Assembly (NCBI GenBank): GCA_963675365.2
Contig: CAXXVA010000001.1
Location: 434,001 to 498,000 of the forward strand
DNA length: 64,000 nt
DNA from: CAXXOK01 sp963675365
Lineage (GTDB): Bacteria > Bacillota > Clostridia > Christensenellales > Aristaeellaceae
Direction: 5' to 3'
The notes under the pieces were generated by a model that was not told the origin of the DNA, searched no databases, and saw only the letters and a program-made list of their open reading frames with translations. The first letter of the stretch is position 1. Every line of letters begins with the position of its first letter. Of the stretch, positions 58,855 through 64,000 are shown in pieces. Made by a program: the position numbers and the translations under genes.

Positions 58855-59619
58855 CTAAATATGGGAATTGCAGATAATTTTGCAGAGCTTCTCCGCCGCG
58901 TCTTCCGCGAAAGCCGCATCCGCGAACTGCGCAAGATACGCCCTGGCGGCGTCCTCGGACGGCAGCGCCAGCGCCAGGTCGAACTGCGCCTTCCTGCCGC
59001 ATACCGTATGCCTGGCCTCGAACTCCGTCGCGCTGTGACGCACGATCTCGCCCACAGCGGCGCTTGACGGTTTCCCCTCCTGCGCGTCCTGCGCCAGGCC
59101 GAACAGATAGGTCAGGGCCTTGGGCGCCTGAGCCTCGAATTGTTTGATGGCGCGGCCCGCGAGCCTGCGGCTTTTGGTCTGCATACGGACGTGCAAAAGC
59201 GTCAGGTCGCCTTCCATCACCGACAGGCTGAGCCGGTAATCGCCCCGCGTGGCGCTGTCGTACGCGGCGCGCACCTGCTGTTCCGAGGAGATACGCTCCC
59301 GGAACGCCGGGGCGGCGGCGTCCATTTTTTCAGCAATTTCGGTTGGAATCCGCTCCCCGAACAGCTTGAGCGCCTCATGGCCTTTCTCGGTGAGATACAG
59401 GTGGTTTTTCAGCGATCCCGCGCCGTATTGCAGCTGTTCGGCCGCCAAAAGCTTGTGCAGGCACAGGCGCATGGTGACGTAATCCATCAGTTCCAGTTCC
59501 GCAGCGAAGGTCCACAGCGAAAGCTCCGTAACGCAATCCAGCACATCCACGCAGCGCAGCAGCGTGAGCATGTACTCGGTCTCGGATATATTCCTGGGCG
59601 CGGGTTTGATGGAAGACAT
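58855..59619 (-). CDS. DUF4364-like winged-helix protein
   Basis: A 254-residue protein with an N-terminal winged-helix-like domain (SETEYMLTLLRCVDVLDCVTELSLWTFAAELELMDYVTMRLCLHKLLAAEQL, LYLTEKGHEALKLFGERIP), then an alpha/beta region. This resembles DUF4364, found in Bacillota and of unknown function, presumably DNA-binding. I chose the ATG at 59619 with AGGTGA upstream. Downstream on the same strand is tdk. Confidence 0.6.
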   Translation of the reverse strand: MSSIKPAPRNISETEYMLTLLRCVDVLDCVTELSLWTFAAELELMDYVTMRLCLHKLLAAEQLQYGAGSLKNHLYLTEKGHEALKLFGERIPTEIAEKMDAAAPAFRERISSEQQVRAAYDSATRGDYRLSLSVMEGDLTLLHVRMQTKSRRLAGRAIKQFEAQAPKALTYLFGLAQDAQEGKPSSAAVGEIVRHSATEFEARHTVCGRKAQFDLALALPSEDAARAYLAQFADAAFAEDAAEKLCKIICNSHI

Positions 59620-59645
59620 GGAATCACCTACACAATTGAAGAAAA

Positions 59646-59668
59646 GGGGCAAAGCTGAGCTTTGCCCC
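59646..59668 (-). terminator. Terminator of the second HPr-like gene
   Basis: A perfect 10-bp stem GGGGCAAAGC / GCTTTGCCCC with a 3-nt loop, followed on the minus strand by TTTTC. Confidence 0.8.
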
Positions 59669-59728
59669 ATACATGACCCGTAAAGGGCCGATTACTCAAG
59701 TAGGATTTGCCCCGGAGGGCCAGGGTTA

Positions 59729-59956
59729 TCAGGCCACGAAGGGCTTGATATCCTTGAGAAGATCGTCGCAGGATTCGGCATAGATTTCCATGGTGATGGG
59801 CTTGGACAGATCCAGGCTGAAGATACCCAAGATGGACTTGGCATCTACCACATGGCGGCCGGCGCGAAGATCGACGTCGTAGGGATACCGGTTGATGATG
59901 TTGACGAATGATTTCACATTTTCAGCCAGACTCAGTTTGATAGTGACTGTTTTCAT
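59729..59956 (-). CDS. HPr-like protein without the active histidine
   Basis: A 75-residue HPr-fold protein. The regulatory-serine context is kept (VDAKSILGIFSLDLSKP, Ser41), but no histidine occurs in the first helix region (NVKSFVNIINRY), so PEP-dependent phosphotransfer is impossible. Such small proteins are common in Clostridia and their role is unknown; a Crh-like regulatory part is a guess. AAAGGAGG precedes the ATG at 59956; a longer frame begins at 60022. Confidence 0.8.
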   Translation of the reverse strand: MKTVTIKLSLAENVKSFVNIINRYPYDVDLRAGRHVVDAKSILGIFSLDLSKPITMEIYAESCDDLLKDIKPFVA

Positions 59957-60028
59957 GCATTTCGCCTCCTTTTCACGAAGCAAGTATACACCGGCAATGC
60001 TTAAAATGCAAGGGTTTGGCAATAATTA

Positions 60029-60805
60029 TCAGGCGGAATTATCTTTGCGTTCCTCCTTGACGCCGTGATATTGCCAGGCAACCTTCCCCGGGAAATACAG
60101 GTTGATGGCGCGCACCGGGCAAAGGTTAAGGCAGCGGTAGCAAACGGTGCAGTTATTGCCGCCTTTCGCAACGCCGTTTTTCAGGGTCAAATTGTGCATT
60201 GGACAGCGTTTGACGCACAGCCCGCAACCTGTACAGTCCTTACTCACCCGTATGCCCCGCTTCATCATCCACTGGAAAAACGGAGAAACGATCGCCTGGG
60301 GCAGCCCGAGCAAGCGGGATTTCAAGTCAAAGTCGCGTCTGAACGTAATGCCCGCCTTGAGATCGGCGGCGATTTTGAAAACATGATCGCGCGTTTCCCC
60401 GGTCAGCCGCACAATATCCTCATCCGGCGTTCGCATGAACGATTTCATGTTGTTGACGTTATTGGGCATTTTGATCTGTTCGGCATAAAGCACTTCATAC
60501 GATCCTCTTGGCAGCAGGTCGGTAAAGCAGCGCGCCCCGTCGCCTGAAAACATCATCTGCGTCGCAAGGATCACCAGCTTTTTCCCACGCAGATCCGCCC
60601 GGTGCGCCCTGACGAACTCGGCCATGATCCGCGGCACGCGCGACAGGTACACGGGGTAGGCAAACGCAAGGGTATCCGCCCGCTGAATCAGCGCGGAAAA
60701 ATCGGCAGTCTCCTCAATGCTTTTGCATTCGCCGCCCATTTCCGCGGCAAACAGTTCCGCCGCGAATTTTGAATTGCCTGTGCCCGAGAAATACAGGGTC
60801 AGCAT
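60029..60805 (-). CDS. EFR1-type flavodoxin/ferredoxin fusion
   Basis: A 258-residue electron-transfer protein. The N-terminal flavodoxin-like part has the FMN loop YFSGTGNSKFAAELFA and FAYPVYLSRVPRIM. The C-terminal part has two [4Fe-4S] motifs, CTGCGLCVKRCP and CTVCYRCLNLCP. This EFR1 architecture is common in gut Clostridia. Partners are not evident. It is followed on the same strand by the HPr-like gene and preceded by comFC. Confidence 0.88.
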   Translation of the reverse strand: MLTLYFSGTGNSKFAAELFAAEMGGECKSIEETADFSALIQRADTLAFAYPVYLSRVPRIMAEFVRAHRADLRGKKLVILATQMMFSGDGARCFTDLLPRGSYEVLYAEQIKMPNNVNNMKSFMRTPDEDIVRLTGETRDHVFKIAADLKAGITFRRDFDLKSRLLGLPQAIVSPFFQWMMKRGIRVSKDCTGCGLCVKRCPMHNLTLKNGVAKGGNNCTVCYRCLNLCPVRAINLYFPGKVAWQYHGVKEERKDNSA

Positions 60806-60823
60806 GGACGACGCCTTCTTTCT

Positions 60824-61495
60824 TTATGCCCTGCAGGCGGTCAGCGCAAACACGCGCAGCGCACCCGCGGCGTACAATACCCGCGCGCACTCACAGGCCG
60901 TGGCGCCGGTGGTAAGCACGTCGTCGATCAGGAGCACGGTTTTATCCCGCACGGCCGAAGCGTCGCCGATGACGAACGCGCCGACGATCTGCTTTTTGCG
61001 CTCGTCCCGGCTTTTGCCCACCTGCGAGGCAGCGTGGCGGATGCGATTGAGCGCATGCGGCGCCTGCGGCAGGCCGGTGATCTGCCCAAACGCGTCGCAC
61101 AGGACCTGTGCCTGCGCATAGCCGCGCTTACTCGCCTGCTTGGGGTACGACGGAACGGCCACGCAGACTTCCGCCGCGCGCAGCTTCGGCATGCGTGCAA
61201 AGCGGGCGGCCATGCCCTCGGCCAGCGGCTGCGCGGCGGCTTTGTCGGCTGCGTATTTCAGGCTGCGCACAAGTTCGGCCGCCATGCCGTCGTAGGCGTA
61301 GGCGGACGCGGCGGTCAACTGTTCGGGCTTGAACTGCATTTCTTCCTCTTTGCGCTTGAAGGTGCAGCGGTCGAGTTCCTCCCGGCAGGATGCGCACAAC
61401 ATCCCCTCTCCGGCGGTCAGCATACAGCCGCAGCCGTGGCAGCACAATCGCTGCGGGAACAAAAACGGAAGCGCACGCCGCAGCAGCGCGCTCAC
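60824..61495 (-). CDS. comFC: ComF-family phosphoribosyltransferase-like protein
   Basis: A 223-residue ComFC: an N-terminal zinc-finger region (CCHGCGCMLTAGEGMLCASC) and a phosphoribosyltransferase fold with KTVLLIDDVLTTGATACECARVL. ComFC helps DNA uptake in competent Bacillota together with ComFA, which is not present here. The GTG start overlaps the recD2 stop (GTGA), so translation is coupled to recD2. Confidence 0.88.
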   Translation of the reverse strand: MSALLRRALPFLFPQRLCCHGCGCMLTAGEGMLCASCREELDRCTFKRKEEEMQFKPEQLTAASAYAYDGMAAELVRSLKYAADKAAAQPLAEGMAARFARMPKLRAAEVCVAVPSYPKQASKRGYAQAQVLCDAFGQITGLPQAPHALNRIRHAASQVGKSRDERKKQIVGAFVIGDASAVRDKTVLLIDDVLTTGATACECARVLYAAGALRVFALTACRA

Positions 61496-63717
61496 CGGAT
61501 CATCGCCTCCAGCCTGGCCCGCAAGGTGGTAAAGCGCTTGACGATGCGGTTGTTGTGCACCATACGCGCGATAACCTCCTCCTGCCCGACCAGCACCACC
61601 AGCTCTCGCGCGCGGGTCAGCGCGGTGTAGAGGAGGTTGCGGACCATGAGCATCGGCGGGCCGCCGACCACGGGCATGACCACCACCGGAAACTCGCTCC
61701 CCTGGCTTTTGTGCACGGTCAGGCAGTAGGCGAGCTCCAACAGGTCAATCTGCTCCTTTTGGTAGCTTACGTAGCGTTCCTCGTCAAAACAGACGGTCAT
61801 GCGGTGCTCGTCCGTGTCAATACTTTCGATATATCCGACGTCGCCGTTGAACACGCCCGTGCCTTCCTCCTGCCCGTCCGGCGTATCGCGGACGAAGACG
61901 ATCTGGTAGTTGTTTTTAATTTGGATTACCTTATCGCCCTGGCGGAACTCCGTTTCCCCGTGCAGCAGCGAGGGCAGGTCCTTGCGGGCGGGGTTGAGGG
62001 CGTTTTGCAGCATGCGGTTCAAAGCCACACTTCCGCAATCGCCCTTCTTGGTCGGAGTGAGCACCTGCATCATATGTACGGTTTGGCGGCGCCGGCCCTT
62101 TTCCGGCAGCTTCAGGTATTCCGGCAGGCGTTTTTTCAGCAGTTCGCCAATGGTTTTGGCGGTCTCCGCCGTGCCAGTGCGGCGCTCGAAGAAGAAGTCC
62201 GTGCCCTTCTGGTTCAGGTACGGCAGCTTTCCCTCGTTGATACGGTGGGAGTTGATGACGATCATGCTCTGCTCGGCCTGCCGGAAGATCTCCTTTAAGC
62301 GGACTGACGGCAATATATCGCTTTCCAGCATGTCGCGCAGCACGTTGCCCGCGCCGACACTTGGCAGCTGATCGGCGTCGCCGACCAAAATAAGCCGCGT
62401 ACCGGGCAGGGTCGCCGTTAACAGCGCGCGCATTAGCGTGACGTCCACCATGCTCATCTCGTCCACGATCAGGCAATCCGTCTCCAGGGGGTTATCCTCC
62501 CGCCGCTGGAACAGGTTTGCCTCGCCGTTGTACTCAAGCATCCGGTGGATGGTCTTGGCCTCGGCCCCGGTCGCCTCCGCCATGCGCTTGGCGGCGCGGC
62601 CCGTGGGCGCGCAGAGCATGATGTCGTTATCCTCTTCCAGAAGATGCAAAATGCACTTGATGATCGTGGTTTTACCCGTACCCGGCCCGCCGGTGATGAT
62701 GATGACGCCCTCTTCCACCGCGCCGCGCACGGCCTTGCGCTGGAGCTCCGAAAGATGAATGCCCTGTTCTTTCTCAATCGCCGCGATACGGCGGGGGAAA
62801 TCGTCCACCTTTTTGTAGGGGCGCGACTCCATCAGGTAGGAAAGCCGGGTGGCGATCTCCTGCTCGGCGTGGAAATAGTAGGGCAGGCACAGGCAGGGCT
62901 CCTCCTGCCCGGGGATTTCGGTGGATATGATGATGCGCTGCAACAGCGCCTGGGTGATCTGTCTGTCGACCAGCTCTTCCTCCACGCCCAGCAGCCTGCA
63001 CGCCTGCTCCCGGAGCATGGGCGCGGGCAGATAGGTGTGCCCAAAAGCGTTCGCCGCCTCCGACAGCAGGTGATACAGCGCCGACCGCAGGCGGAACTCG
63101 CTGCGCGGATCGACGCCCGTGGACAGCGCGATGCGGTCGGCGGTCAGAAAGCCCACGCCGTCGATATCCAGCACCAGACGGTAGGGGTTTTCCTTGATGA
63201 TGGTAATGGCGTCGGCGCCGTAGTGCTTGGCGATCTTGGTCGCAAGCCCCGGCGTGATCCCATAGTTTTGCAGAAAAATCATCACGCGGCGCGTGCTGAC
63301 CTGCGCCAGGTAGCTCTCCGCGATCATCTTGGCCTTCTTGGGGCCGATGCCGGAAATCTCCACCAGGCGATAGGGCGCTTTGTCGAGCATCTCGATGGTG
63401 TCCATGCCGAACGTGCTTACGATCAGCTTGGCCGTCGCCGGGCCGATGCCGCGGATCAGCCCCGAGCCGAGGTACCGCTCGATCGCTGGGAGTTCGACCG
63501 GCGGGGAGATCTCGTACCCCTTGGCGATGAACTGGCGGCCGTAGACCGGATGCTCGCCCCAGTCGCCGGTGAACGTAACCAGCTCGCCGGCGGAAAGCTC
63601 CGGCATCGCGCCAACGACCGTCTGCTCGGAGGTGCCCGCAAGGACGCGCACCACCGAATAGCCGTTTTCGCTGTTGCGAAACGTGGTGTCCAGCACGGTC
63701 GCCGCAAGCTGTTCCAT
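61492..63717 (-). CDS. recD2: RecD2 helicase (RecD/TraA family)
   Basis: A 741-residue 5-prime-to-3-prime DNA helicase. An N-terminal OB-like region and tandem helix-hairpin-helix segments (LGSGLIRGIGPATAKLIVSTFG, ISGIGPKKAKMIAE) precede the SF1B motor with Walker A GGPGTGKTT, DEMSMVD, GDADQLPSVGAGNVL, and a C-terminal TVHKSQGSEFPVVVMPV motif. The start is the ATG with GGAGTG upstream; an upstream in-frame ATG at 63765 lies over the promoter. It is the first gene of an operon with comFC. Confidence 0.95.
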   Translation of the reverse strand: MEQLAATVLDTTFRNSENGYSVVRVLAGTSEQTVVGAMPELSAGELVTFTGDWGEHPVYGRQFIAKGYEISPPVELPAIERYLGSGLIRGIGPATAKLIVSTFGMDTIEMLDKAPYRLVEISGIGPKKAKMIAESYLAQVSTRRVMIFLQNYGITPGLATKIAKHYGADAITIIKENPYRLVLDIDGVGFLTADRIALSTGVDPRSEFRLRSALYHLLSEAANAFGHTYLPAPMLREQACRLLGVEEELVDRQITQALLQRIIISTEIPGQEEPCLCLPYYFHAEQEIATRLSYLMESRPYKKVDDFPRRIAAIEKEQGIHLSELQRKAVRGAVEEGVIIITGGPGTGKTTIIKCILHLLEEDNDIMLCAPTGRAAKRMAEATGAEAKTIHRMLEYNGEANLFQRREDNPLETDCLIVDEMSMVDVTLMRALLTATLPGTRLILVGDADQLPSVGAGNVLRDMLESDILPSVRLKEIFRQAEQSMIVINSHRINEGKLPYLNQKGTDFFFERRTGTAETAKTIGELLKKRLPEYLKLPEKGRRRQTVHMMQVLTPTKKGDCGSVALNRMLQNALNPARKDLPSLLHGETEFRQGDKVIQIKNNYQIVFVRDTPDGQEEGTGVFNGDVGYIESIDTDEHRMTVCFDEERYVSYQKEQIDLLELAYCLTVHKSQGSEFPVVVMPVVGGPPMLMVRNLLYTALTRARELVVLVGQEEVIARMVHNNRIVKRFTTLRARLEAMIR

Positions 63718-63739
63718 TGGCTCACTCCATTTCGTATGC

Positions 63740-63769
63740 ATTATATCATATTTACGGAAATGCATACAA
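63740..63769 (-). promoter_or_regulatory. Promoter of recD2
   Basis: Minus strand TTGTAT, 18-nt spacer and TATAAT. Confidence 0.7.
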
Positions 63770-64000
63770 TATATGCTAAATCGTTCGATTGTATTACAAT
63801 AAATGTAAATTTATCTGTATTATTATTGTTTTTATTAAGCGTCTGTGATATTTGCTTTACGTATCTCTAACATATTCTATATATAGTTGTTTTGCACATG
63901 TTACTACACTATAATAAGCGTAAGGTTTCATGCGTCGATTGGGCGGACATCGTCGCTCTATCAGTATATTCAAACATACAGGCGCAGGACAACCACGTTT
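63770..64000. other. AT-rich end region without a gene
   Basis: No supported coding region was seen. The stretch 63770-63900 is much more AT-rich than the rest of the window. A possible plus-strand promoter (TTGTTT, 17 nt, TATAAT near 63890-63915) could serve a gene beyond the window. Confidence 0.4.

Overview
The window looks like a chromosomal segment of a GC-rich, anaerobic, monoderm Bacillota, most likely an uncultured Clostridia lineage. The signs are many clear sigma-A promoters (TTGACA-17-TATAAT type), strong AAGGAGG ribosome binding sites, a T-box riboswitch before thrS, a CIRCE/HrcA element before htpG, a WhiA/HPr-like pair, YacL-type PIN-TRAM and DegV proteins, Lpl/Ytc-type sugar ABC transporters, and an oxygen-sensitive 2-oxoacid:ferredoxin oxidoreductase. 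UUG starts are unusually common (nadB, radA, ltaA, korB, the mutS2-like gene, tdk). No insertion sequence, prophage, CRISPR array or plasmid function was seen.

Layout. 1-4.5 kb: NAD biosynthesis (nadB, cut by the window edge, and nadA), a solitary BMP-family binding protein, and corA behind a long leader that encodes a 32-residue peptide and ends in a terminator-like stem. 4.6-10.2 kb: uvrC, radA, a PIN-TRAM protein and a threonine aldolase. 10.3-14.6 kb: a large secreted SH3/peptidoglycan-binding protein, then an acr3-arsC arsenic operon. 14.6-18.7 kb (minus strand): xpaC-telA and a glutamine synthetase-like gene followed by an ANTAR regulator; the synthetase homologue has lost key active-site residues. 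19-22.5 kb: a kor operon interrupted by a gene for a highly charged helical protein. 23-28.4 kb: a three-gene sugar ABC transporter whose first permease has a very large extra membrane domain. 28.5-39.7 kb: a DUF4386 protein, a Crp/Fnr regulator, whiA, a His-less HPr, a GH13 glycosidase, recF, a GNAT, a MutS2-like protein without Smr, T-box-thrS and a DUF1801 protein.

39.8-47.7 kb (minus strand): a carbohydrate locus with a GH2 enzyme, two permeases and a binding protein, with two 18-bp palindromes ahead of the transporter genes, then a DegV protein. 47.8-51.6 kb: tRNA-Lys, a degenerate duplicated repeat and a three-gene set of secreted cell-wall proteins. 51.7-55.2 kb: a heliorhodopsin gene, a DUF1858 redox-disulfide protein, a ferritin-like protein, an ECF S-component, secG and a GNAT. 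55.3-63.7 kb (minus strand): htpG, a GNAT, a 161-bp imperfect palindrome, tdk, a DUF4364 protein, a second His-less HPr-like protein, an EFR1-type flavodoxin/ferredoxin protein, comFC and recD2.

Together the genes suggest a fermentative sugar user that takes up oligosaccharides by ABC import, hydrolyses them with GH2/GH13 enzymes, and runs ferredoxin-linked 2-oxoacid metabolism. The points most worth a second look are the heliorhodopsin, the degenerate glutamine synthetase beside its ANTAR regulator, the peptide-encoding corA leader, the charged protein inside the kor operon, the permease fusion and the long palindrome at 58.1-58.2 kb.
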